A DNA stretch of 64,000 nucleotides from Puffinus mauretanicus (lineage: Eukaryota; Chordata; Aves; Procellariiformes; Procellariidae). Below, piece after piece: positions 11,821 to 21,530 of the stretch. The stretch is taken from contig JAJKFH010000520.1 of the NCBI GenBank assembly GCA_023333565.1, positions 496,001 through 560,000 on the forward strand, given 5' to 3'. The number at the start of each line of letters is the position of its first letter. Within the stretch, counting starts at the first letter, position 1. The notes below the pieces were generated by a model. That model had not been told where the DNA came from and did not search any database. It worked only from the letters and a program-made list of their open reading frames with translations. The translations under genes were made by a program, and so were the position numbers.

Positions 11821-12484
11821 CTTGTATCAATAAACACACGGCCTTTAAACTTATGATCACAGCATATTTTTCCTATTTCATTAATTCTCTCATATGTACT
11901 TATACCATTATTATTGATCATCTGGATTATCACAGCCTAGTGCACTACTGCTTTAAAGCACAGAGTTAATATCTACTGTCCCTAGTAGTTCTTTACTGAC
12001 AAAAAGATCATAACAAATTGAGCAAAGTTGATGATATTTGTCGCACAGAGATGTATGGAGCTAGATCTCTGCCCTTGGATTTTCCAAAGCTTCTTGAAGA
12101 TTATTTCATTGTTTTTAATAATTTTAAGAAGTCACCTGGTTGAGGATGGAGCTATGCAAATGTGGAAAGAACCACAAAAGGTGGTACATCTGACAGGCTC
12201 TTACCTTGCGCCAAGATCATTGTGAACACTGCTGCTGAATCTGTCAAAATGTTTAGTGCCTTAAGGCTGGGCTGCAGTCCTGACCATGTCTCTCTACATA
12301 GATGTTCTCCTTTGAGAACTTGGGCCTCTGTGGACCTCTGAAGGCAGAGTGGGCTGCAACTCTATGCCCCTTCCTGCTAACATGTAAGAGGTAGGTTTTA
12401 TGGAATTGCTACGTGTACCTTTGCCATGCGTTCCTAGTGCTGTAATGTTTAGGTTTTGTTACTTTTTTTCTTTTTCCTGTACAG
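11821..12484. other. Unique AT-rich DNA, no gene seen
   Basis: No repeat recognised. The stretch ends in a long pyrimidine tract and CAG at 12462-12484, which forms the acceptor of the candidate exon that follows. Confidence 0.45.
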
Positions 12485-12701
12485 TCTTTGTTCAAGTTTG
12501 CGTGTGGGAAAACAGACAAATGACCCAAAATACAAAAAGGACAAGAACAATGAACAAGCCCCTAAGAAGACCAGGGCCCAACAGAGGCAGCAGCCCGATG
12601 AAAGCCTCAAGGTCCCTGCTTTGCATTCTGCTCTCATCCCGGGTATCCTAAGGAGACTAGCTGTGAAGGATCCTGGGAAGATGCACCCTGTTTGTGAATG
12701 A
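12485..12701 (+). other. Weak candidate terminal coding exon
   Basis: A strong 3' splice-site pattern (pyrimidine tract with seven T, then CTTTTTCCTGTACAG, ending at 12484) is followed by a frame open to a TGA at 12699-12701. The peptide is rich in Lys, Gln and Asn in its first half (for example DPKYKKDKNNEQAPKKTR) and then less charged, ending in PVCE. I do not recognise the family. The frame is open through the intron side as well, which weakens the case. It lies directly upstream of a conserved-looking noncoding block. It could equally be chance. Confidence 0.18.
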
Positions 12702-12829
12702 ATAGCAGCTCTTTCCATTTACAGCCGCTTCGGTTCATTTCCCTACATAAGCACAAAAATAACCACTTTGGATCTTTAGTGAAGGGAGGGGGAGGGAAAA
12801 AAGCTCCCAGAATTAACTCAGGGAAAAAA

Positions 12830-13150
12830 AGCCAGGTGCCATCTTTGCATTATATCCAAATGAGATGCAGCTGTTTAAATGTAAATATTAAACAAGAGAG
12901 AAGAATGCCTTAATTAGCCCTCAAAAGGAGACAGGAAAGCTGTAAGAATGCACCTGACACTAAGCAGTATGAGATAAACTCATTCCAGCTGTCATTGAAC
13001 TGACTGTTTGAAGGCAGAGCAATGCTATTTTGTGCAAACAATGTAAAATGCTTAGGGAACTGCAATTAGCATCAACATGCATAGTGTAAGTGAATGCAGC
13101 CTGCTGGTGTTTACTTGGCTTTGAATTCCTAGGGTTTGGAGTAAAAAAAT
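12830..13150. promoter_or_regulatory. Candidate conserved noncoding block
   Basis: Unique sequence with closely packed developmental motif words: CAGCTG E-box near 12868, TTAATTAG homeobox core near 12910, and 'CAATTAGCAT' near 13063. Low-complexity content is low. Enhancer-like by texture only; no cross-species comparison was possible. Confidence 0.25.
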
Positions 13151-13523
13151 AAAACTAGCTATGCATTACACACTGGAGATTTTATTCCAGGCTTTTATGC
13201 ATTACTAAGAAAAAGGCACAAGAGAGTGAAAAGAAGAGAAGCCATCAATCTGACTTTAAAAGAAGATATAATACTCAAAGGTCATTCTGAGTTTTCTCCT
13301 TCCTACTTGAGCAATAAAATGTACAGATTGGGTCTACGAGAGAAATTTTCATACAAGCTGTCCATCACATAAATAAACCTGAAATGTCCCATGCAGTGTG
13401 TCAATGTAACACATCTTGCCAGGTGGAAAAAATATAGATCTGATTTAAAAAACAAAAAACATACACAAAAAGCAGAATCAAGGTTATTTAACATAATCAA
13501 AATCTCTAGTTTACTGTATGTCT

Positions 13524-13593
13524 TTATATATAATTATACTTTATATTTCTTATTTTATTTTATATATTATATATAAAGTAATACATATAAATT
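13524..13593. repeat. AT-rich low-complexity tract
   Basis: About 70 bases almost entirely of A and T with TATATA and TTATTTT words, prone to duplex unwinding. There is no sign of a coding role, and the short frames across it are compositional. Confidence 0.85.
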
Positions 13594-13599
13594 AGCAGT

Positions 13600-15179
13600 G
13601 TATAAGTTACTGGTTGTATGCCAGTGCGTACAAGAAACTGAGATGTATAGAAACACGGCTCTACCCAATATAATCTTGTTATAGGACATAGTCTCCTCTC
13701 AGTAACCTTGACTACAAGCCAAAATTTTGTATGTTTTCTATACTCATGGGAGTTCACCTCAATACTCAAGGTTTTCTTATCTAATCTCTCACCAGACTTG
13801 CTTTATTAAAGCTGACGTTTCATGCAATGGGATGAAGCTGAACATAAAAGGCCTTTGTTAATTTTTGCCAAATCTCCTGTAAATAAATATCACTTAGGGA
13901 AAAGTAAAGCCCCAAAGGGATTGAGTCTACAAGTTAGAGATTTACGTAGTGATTAAAAAAGGAGTCTAAATCTAAAGACATTTTGAAAGGAGAAAAAAGC
14001 AAGCATGTAAACGGCCTTTTTCCTATATAGTTTAAATCACTCATATCACCTATTTTGATTCAAAGCAGGTATATGCCTGATGTTTTGATCCATTAGGCGA
14101 GGCTGAAGCAGAATCTTTTGAAGTTAGAGTCTTATGGCTGCAGAAGAGGAACTAATAACCCTTCTGAGACATCAGCATTGGCAGGATTAGCCGATTTTTG
14201 CTTGCTTAGGATAACAGGGGTACAATGCAGGGTGGGTCTGTGCTAGCAATCGGCGGTGGCTCTGGGAGGACTTGATCCGGCAGGCACAGAGCAACACTGA
14301 TCAGAAATGATGACTAAATTATACTGGTCTCCTGGCCTGCCATTCCAGCTATCCGGTTTGTCCTACCTGCTCACGAGACATGCTGTTATAGCTTGCAGCA
14401 AGTGTTAGAGTTGTGGCATTTTTTTTTCTTTGAAGTTTGACAAGCTCTCTCTTATATACTGAGATAACAAGCCTGGAATAGAAAAAGTCATAGCAGCTAT
14501 TGTTCATTTTCGGATACGTGCACGTGATGGGAATGACAAGGCCAGGAACTTTCACTGCGGCACCCACAATTCGGTGCCACATCTATGGAAAACATCCATT
14601 TGTAAACACAGCAGTAGACACTGTGGCCCCAAATACAGTGCGTAGTGACGTTAATACTCCAGTTGCTGCTTGGTTTGCAGACTACCCAGACAGACAAATA
14701 CTGCAAAGCATCTCCTCTGCTGTGGAACAGGGTGGCTCACTTGAGGGGAACGAACAGTTACATTTATGAGACGCAATTATTCACATATTGGTATGCGAAA
14801 TGGATCCTCAGTCAGCAAACTTGTTTTTGTGTGCATTATGTAAAAAAGCTTTATACTAACTGTTCATAATAGTAACAGATCCCCACATGAGGGAGCAATT
14901 GATAAGAAATCAGTAATGTCGATAGGCATATACAACTCATATTCTGATAAAAGAAATTACACATAGAAAACTGGGGGATTTGAATGTATACAATGTCTCT
15001 TAATTGGCATGGAAAAAAGGAGGATGCTGAGGGCAGGGAACCTTTAACTCTATTCCAAATTGTATAATGTTAGTAGTATGTAAAATACTTGCAAATACTA
15101 GAGAGAGAAAAACCACTACCTCTAACATTGTAAACTTTCTATTAAAGACTGAATGTGGGAGAGAATTTGGGAGCTTATG
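13600..15179. other. Unique DNA, no gene seen
   Basis: Nothing firmly recognised. The segment 14500-14720 is slightly CpG-richer, contains a CACGTG E-box near 14520 and is open in the + frame 14500-14769. Its translation is unfamiliar and it could be a decayed retrocopy or simply unique DNA. Confidence 0.4.
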
Positions 15180-15270
15180 TTTTGGGTCATATAGCTGGTT
15201 ATTGGCAGAAGTAGGAATGGGAATGAGGTCTCCTGACTTCCTGCCAATACACCATACGCTGCTGTCTTAG
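15180..15270 (+). mobile_element. MIR-type SINE, 3' part
   Basis: The + strand reads like the 3' half of MIR/CORE-SINEs. It has 'GGGTCATATAGCTGGTTATT' then 'GGCAGAAGTAGGAATGGGAA' and 'GAGGTCTCCTGACTTCCTGC', with 'CAATACACCATACGCTGC' after it. This matches the order 'ggtcacatagctagt', 'ggcagagctgggaat', 'ggtctcctgactcc' of the family. It is an ancient insertion with no function implied. Confidence 0.6.
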
Positions 15271-17513
15271 ACAGCATGGACTTCAGCACAGACAGATATT
15301 CCAGTGGAGAAAAAATGGGTTTGAACTGGAGCAAAAGGCACCATTAACAAGAAACAACTGAAGGAAGAACCAAAAGGTACTTAGGTGAAATAGCCAATAA
15401 GACCTTTGCAAAACAGCCACAGTGAAAGATATCATATTGTCCATTCAGGCTGATAGATCTCAACAAAAAAATTTCCTGATGATGCAGCAGAAAGCAATAA
15501 ACTCCTCCTTCCTGAATTAAACCTAAGAAAGTTTGCTTTTGTTTAAGAATAGCAGGAATTAGGATGGATTGTCTGAAAAGTATGTTATTCTTTTCCTTAT
15601 TACCACAGATGAGTCACATTCAATGACTGCATTGTCTTTCTGTGTATTCTGTCTCCATAAGCTAAGAGATGTACGCTTACCTATTTTTAGTCATTAAAAA
15701 TGGCACCGTAGTCCTTCATTAGTTCTTTGTAATACTACCTTCAAAAGGAAAGCATTCACATTATTTTGTAAGAACAACCTCAAGTTTGCCAACTGCTCAT
15801 GCTGGTTAGCCACAGGAGTACCCTCCAAACTTCTGTTCAGATGCTCAGCTGTCATGTTCACCCTGAGTGTGCTCGGCCTGGCTTTCTGACAAGGAGCTCC
15901 CAGACAGATGCTTGTGGATTTTGCTGTCCACCTAACCACGACATGATGCCAAATTGTATTTTGTGGCTCTTCAGAAGCTGCAGGTTTTGTACCATTCATG
16001 TACTGTCATATACTGACTCCCAGCAGCTAGGAAAGATGCCAGCCATGCCACTGAAGACCTGACCGCTCTGGAAGGATGACATATTGGTTGTAGCCTGCAT
16101 ATCCATGACTGTAAAAATGATGCCATGATTTGCATCTTGATGAGCCTACAAGATTACAATCATACTATTAAAAAGTGCCCAAATGCCCCTTATGGCCAGC
16201 CAATCCTATTTAGACACCGATCTTCTGGAGACCCTCTACAAGGAGACTACCGTTGAGTCAATAACTATACATGACCTCTTCTTACCAGGAGGCCAAGCCA
16301 CACACTGTCAGGACACTACTTACTGTGAAAGGTGGGTCAGACAGAAGTCAACAGACTGCTATTTGAGGAGACTGAAGTGGTTCCTCTGCCCTGAAGCTGA
16401 TGGGAGACTGCTGCTACCCAAACGGCCTCTTCTAGCCCAGGCTTATCTATTAGACCTTGGTCCTTGCCAGTAGACAAGGTGCACAGGACAGCATATCTCT
16501 GTATACGTATGCCACCAAGAATACAGTTAAGCTCTAACCCCTGCTGGCCTCCAGGAGCTGTATATATGTGCTCAGAGTGTTCTGACCAGGAAGGCTCTGT
16601 CTGGGCAGACACACAGACACACACCTGCCATTTCCCTGGCAGACCTATAGGCTCTCTCCAAAGAAAGTGCATCTAGAAGCATGGCAAAAGATGGTAAAGA
16701 AAATGTGGGTGATCATGCTTGTGCAGCTGCACATCTTGCCCTGCGTGGACTGCCCTGTCAGGGGCAGAGTGACACCCCAGGTAGAAGAATCCCCAGCCCG
16801 TTTAAGAAGAGTTGAAGAAGGTGCCAAGGCAAAGTGACTGTGATGCCAAAGAAGAGCTGCTACCAGAGACAGCAGCTGGGAATACGCAGGAACAGTCAGC
16901 TGGCTAAAGAACCCAAACTGTCACCTACTACAGAGGTTACTGCAGCTTCAGACTATTGTCCACAAAGGGACTTGCGCAGAGAAGAGGACCTGGAGGGAAG
17001 GTTAGGAGATAAAACCAGTGAGAGAGGCAGTGAAAGGCAGAGGGAAAGCATCCAATGGTAATGTCATGTCATCCAAGGGTGTAGCATGGCTAATTTCCAA
17101 GTGACACTATTCACTCCCTGCTGGACTTTGAATGACAGTCTTGCTCTAGAGAAAGGATTTCCTCCTACCACAGACCAGGGGCAGTGTGGCATTTCTACTG
17201 AACCTCAAGGATCCAAAACTGGTTTGAGCAACCTGGACCAGTTCAGCATTAGGTGGGATGCCAAAAGATGCCCTTTTTTATAGTTCTGGATCAAAGAAAG
17301 TGATAGTTATCAGAGAGTCTGTGGCAGATACAGTTCCTGTGCAGCAAAATGGTAGCAGGCAAAATCTTGCAGAAGAGCTGACATTTCCAAGGACATTTCA
17401 TTTGGAGTGCATGTGTGAAGCAGAAATAAAGAGCATCAGCCAGGGTTGGGGGACAGCTCTTGAGGGTGACCTCGAGAAGAGTGTAGATGTAGCTACTGAT
17501 AACAGCAGGCTTT
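15271..17513. other. Unique DNA, no gene seen
   Basis: About 2.2 kb without a recognised repeat. Short frames on both strands (for example minus 15694-15999, plus 16183-16473, minus 16337-16672) overlap each other and have no family resemblance. The stretch 16370-16820 is somewhat GC-richer. I could not show that any of it belongs to retroviral internal sequence associated with the neighbouring LTR. Confidence 0.4.
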
Positions 17514-18109
17514 TGTCATGGTTTAACTCCAGCTTGCAACTAAGCCCCACACAGCCGCTCGCTCACTCCCCCACCAATGGGATGGGGGAGGGAATCAGAA
17601 GAGTAAAAGTGAGAAAACTCGTGGGTTGAGATAAAGACAGTTTAATAGGTAAAGCAAAAGCCATGCACGCAAGCAAAGCAAAACAAGGAATTCATTCCCT
17701 ACTTCCCATCGGCAGGCAGGTGTTCAGCCATCTCCAGGAAAGCAGGGCTCCATCACGTGTAACGGTGACTTGGGAAGACAAACACCATCACTCCAAACAT
17801 CCCCCCCTTCCTTCTTCTTCCCCCAGCTTTATATGCTGAGCATGACATCATATGGTGTGGAATATCCCTTTGGTCAGTTGGGGTCAGCTGTCCCGGCTAT
17901 GCTCCCTCCCAGCTTCTTGTGCACCCCCAGCCTCCTCGCTGGTGGGGTGGGGTGAGGAGCAGAAAAGGCCTTGACTCTGTGTAAGCACTGCTCAGCAGTA
18001 ACGAAAATGTCCCTGTGTTATCAACACCGTTTTCTTCATAAATCCGAAACATAGCCCCATGGTAGCTACTATGAAGAAAATTAACTCTATCCCAGCCAAA
18101 ATCAGCACA
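17514..18109 (-). mobile_element. Solo LTR of an avian endogenous retrovirus
   Basis: A 596-base element bounded by TG..CA on both strands. On the minus strand it starts at 18109 and runs to 17514, where it ends in a TAAACCATGACA-like terminus. I recognise it as an LTR type very common in neoavian genomes. In the minus orientation it shows a CRE-like TGATGTCA (17850-17843), a TATAAA box (17833-17828) and an ATTAAA polyadenylation motif (17646-17641). These are in the order expected for U3, R and U5. The flanking pentamers are GCTTT (17509-17513) and GGTTT (18110-18114), a target-site duplication with one mismatch. No gag, pol or env sequence adjoins, so it is a solo LTR left by recombination. 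The ERV class (ERVL- or ERVK-like) is uncertain. Confidence 0.88.
17828..17833 (-). promoter_or_regulatory. TATA box of the solo LTR
   Basis: TTTATA on the + strand gives TATAAA on the minus strand, within the U3 part of the LTR and just downstream of a CRE-like motif (17843-17850). Transcription, if any, would start roughly 25-30 bases further along the minus strand, near 17800. Activity is not shown by sequence. Confidence 0.55.
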
Positions 18110-18159
18110 GGTTTCTTCCAGAATATTCAGTGGGGTAATTTCCAAAATTACTACAGCTT

Positions 18160-18450
18160 TCCACAGCATGATGCAGTCACCATTAGATTGCAGCCTGACA
18201 GCTGGGTTTATAAATCAGTTTTCCTCAGCTGCTGTCTATAAAACACTTAGTGGCGATTACTTCTGGCTCCACGGAGTAGTTAATGCTATTATTAAGTAAC
18301 ACTGGACAGATTCATTGTTATTATTTACTTCCTTCTTTGATGAACTCGAGTCCTGTGCTGGCTGATGAATGATGCAGGGATTTATTACAAATGCAACATA
18401 AAATGAAAAACATTATATTCACAATTTCTAATCCCATAAAGAAAAAACAC
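18160..18450. promoter_or_regulatory. Candidate conserved noncoding block beside the LTR
   Basis: Unique sequence with CAGCTG E-box (18199), TATAAA words, TTAATGC and TTATTATTTAC motifs, and no repeat similarity. It starts about 50 bases beyond the LTR border. Enhancer-like texture only; conservation is untested. Confidence 0.2.
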
Positions 18451-20104
18451 TGATCGGTATTTAATAACAAGATGAACACTGGAAGATTCCTACCCCCTGC
18501 CTCCCAAAAAAGTAACCGTTGTCCTAAAGAGAGGTCCCAAACTTGCCTCCATTCTTTGCTCCAGTGAAGCAATTCACTGTGCTTCCAGCATTTTGTATGC
18601 CACAAGAGAAGAAGGGACCAAAATTAGTCCTTTGCATTTCATAATGAATGAAGGAATTCTTATCCCATTTGGCAGTCACAGAGCAAGCACCATTGGCCTC
18701 TCTTTCTAAAGAAGGTCTCCCAACAACACGATTGACTTAATGAAAAGATGACAGTCAGAAATGCCCTGGGGATCACTGTTGCTGTTGCTTTTAGATAGGA
18801 AGTGTTTGTAGGTGTTACCTATGGTGATAGATAGCAAGATAAAGCTGTGAGTACACTTCCATGCTGTACAGGTGTAGAGGGCTTTTGGCTTTCCTAACTA
18901 ATCCTTTCTTAAGGACTAAAAATTCAACTTTTGCCACGTTTCTGCAGGAGAATGGGTTTGGGGAGTAATGAGGATAATGAGGATGTTTGCATTGTGAAGA
19001 AGACTTTGTGCTAGTGTTAAGTGAGTCAATACATCCGCATGTGGCAGGTAATGTGGGAATACTAGTTAGGCTCTGAAGGTCGTATAACTGTGGTATTGAC
19101 AAATGTAATGAAAATTACTTTTTATTTTGTGTAACCAGAGGAGCTGGTTTGGGGATTCAATGGCATTACTTTCTTTACCCTCTGCACAGAATTTGAAGTA
19201 TCTTTTGCTTTTTTTTGTTGTTGTTCTTGAAATGGCTTGTTTGAAGAGTATGAAAGCTCTGCCTTTTTTTGCCAATGGGCAAAAAAACCCACATTTGTCT
19301 TTTCATTGACTTTCTTGATCTTGGATAAACCCCATAATTCTCTTTGAGACACATTTAGTATTTTTCAAAAATTATAGGCAGTATAATGAATTGTAACTAT
19401 TCCCTAAACCTATAATTTGAATTGTTATTTAAATTAAAAACATGAAAAAATGTGGGGTTTTTTTGCTACCTTTCTATCCCTTCTGTCGTCACCACCTGCA
19501 CACATGACTCTGCTGGTTCCATTTCCAGTGCTCTCTCATGCAGGCAGCAGACTGAAAGAGAATGAATATATCATCCACTATTACACACTCTTTGGCATGC
19601 CATTTCAAGCAGTCTGTTTGTCAGAACAATTCATTTGTTTAGATTTTGGAGAGATAAATGTTTATCTCACAAGGCCTCAATCATACAACCTAGACAATCC
19701 AAAATGCCTATATTTGACTTAAAATTGTGCACACAGGCAATGGAGAGTCTGGTCTTGAGGTGACAGGAGATTGTGATAAATGAGAAAGAGAAAATGACAA
19801 CATTTCGGGATGTAAGTGAAGTTTTCACTTGAACATTGACTACTGAAGATTTTTTGAATAACTGAGACCTTTGGTAGACCAGATAGTTTAGTATGAGGAC
19901 TGGCTACATTTCAGGAAATAAGTACATAGGCTAGAATAAGACTTCTCTTATTTTTTTTTGTGGCAAAACTGCAATATAAACTCTCCTTTCTGTACTGCAC
20001 TTCGAAATTTTTAAATAGATGAGAAACAAACTCATCTTCCATGACATTCCCCTTATGTGCAAATACAATTGTGATGTGTGGAAAAAGCTGCTAATGATGA
20101 GCCA
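18451..20104. other. Unique AT-rich DNA, no gene seen
   Basis: Nothing recognised. Short frames on both strands around 18815-19352 overlap and look like chance. Confidence 0.5.
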
Positions 20105-20285
20105 ACAACTTACATAGTGCTTTTCGTCTATTCTCAAAATGTTCTACAAGTGAAGTTAGTATTATTATTCTCTTTGTACAGACTAAGGGAGATTGAGGAA
20201 AAAAAGCAGAGAATTATTGTACTCAGGATTATCCAATAAACCATTAGACAAACCAGGATTGGAAATAGGTCCTCCTTGAGTCAAG
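20105..20285 (+). mobile_element. MIR-type SINE
   Basis: The + strand carries the family order of MIR/CORE-SINEs. It has ACTTACATAGTGCTTTT, then TGTTCTACAAG, then TTAGTATTATTATTCTCTTT, then an 'ACTAAGGGAGATTGAGG' segment. The end is ACCAGGATTGGAAATAGGTC then CTCC. This matches 'tagcgctttt..attattatccccattttacagatgaggaaactgagg..gggatt..ggtctcctga'. Heavily diverged. Confidence 0.6.
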
Positions 20286-20422
20286 AAAAACTAGAGTCAA
20301 TATAACTGTTAATGAAAATCATTACTATGGGACATTTTAAAGGAATGCTCAGAGATATCTTTGAAGATGCTATGCATAGCACAGCCTTCATTGGAGAATA
20401 TCTATCATTCATTATATGTGCA

Positions 20423-20460
20423 TACATACACATACACCCACACACAAGTGTGTGTATATT
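20423..20460. repeat. CA/TG microsatellite with inverted halves
   Basis: A CATACA/CACACA run is followed directly by TGTGTGTA. CACACACA and TGTGTGTA can pair with a two-base loop, giving a small potential cruciform. Confidence 0.8.
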
Positions 20461-21059
20461 AGTATATTTCGATGTGTTTTAGTTGGATTGAACTGCTGTT
20501 CATGTGGTACAGAACTTACCTGTAGGCACTTCAAAGGAAAGATTTAACACTATCCAATTTATATCTCAATGAGCTAGATAATGACCTAGTATAAATAAGA
20601 ACAAATCTACTGAATTAAAAATCTCAGCCCCTTTCTCAGGTCTGACTAGAAGAGTAGTCAAAGCCTAGAGCTCAAAAATGGCTAAACTCACATTAATTTG
20701 TCTTTACCCAACATAGCGTTTTCCTACTGTCTTTTTGGTCAGTGTGGAAATCATCAGCCTGCCTGTCACCTGGACTCACTGCCGAGGCGCTGTCACAGAC
20801 TCTGACTTATCCGCAGATCTTCGGTGTTCATGCTCAGTTATTTCCTGAAGTTTTTTTCTGGATAAAATCTCAACTTCACAGCTAAAATTCCTCTAGACTA
20901 ACATGATTTTATGACTCAGTTCTTGTAATATCCTTTTGTCTTGCCCTGAATAAATGAAGTTTGTCCTCCTGCTATCCATGCAGAATGCTGTTGCAATGAT
21001 AGCCTGATATTTGGCTATATAACCCTTCCAATGGCTTACAACTACTGCGTTAAACATAA
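20461..21059. other. Unique DNA, no gene seen
   Basis: No repeat or exon recognised. Confidence 0.5.
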
Positions 21060-21530
21060 GTAACTTATCCTCGCATTTACAGTCTTTCATAGACTATGCT
21101 TTCCCTGATCCTACGGGTGCTGGGAGGTCAAATTCTCATTGCCAGTCAGTTTATGCTACCAGCCTCCTTTATCCACTGGTTATGTTTCCGAACAAGCTTA
21201 CTTATCTTTTCCTTCATTTTGCCTTTCATGCTTGTAAGCAGCTCCCTTTAAACAAAGCTGCCTCATATCCTTCTTCCAGTCCCTCCTCCAAACCTGGAGA
21301 TGCTTTCAAAAACCACATCTTTGACTTTGACTAGACTGCAATGTTACGACTACTCCCCACCATGCACAACCACACTGTCCCACTTGAACTCCCTTTTTCC
21401 TTTGTGCCTTCCTGTTGTCTTCTGTCCAGATGTGTAAACGCTTGCAGGCAGAGTCATCTTGCTCTGGTTTTGCACTGCAGTGAGATCCTGGTTTATAAGC
21501 ACAGCTGAGGCACTGCATGGTTGTCTTGGC
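21060..21530 (+). mobile_element. L2-like LINE remnant, 3' region
   Basis: The + strand resembles the 3' region of amniote L2-type LINEs. A 'CTTCCAGTCCCTCCTCCAAA' segment near 21272 is followed by 'AAAAACCACATCTTTGACTT'. Near 21430 come GATGTGTAAACGCTTGCAGG and GCAGAGTCATCTTGCTCTGG, corresponding to the 'ttgtaagctcttcggggcagggactgtctt' tail motif, then CTGCAGTGAGATCCTGGTTT. No coding capacity remains. Assignment is from remembered consensus. Confidence 0.5.

Noticed and set aside
14500..14769. 89-codon plus frame with a CACGTG motif
   Set aside because: The translation is unfamiliar and the minus strand is open over the same interval. Too weak to call a retrocopy.
15694..15999. 101-codon minus frame considered as a decayed transposase
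   Set aside because: No transposase motif, terminal repeat or target duplication could be found.
16100..17513. Possible retroviral internal sequence next to the LTR
   Set aside because: No gag, protease, reverse transcriptase or envelope motif is visible on either strand and no second LTR exists in the window, so the element is treated as a solo LTR.
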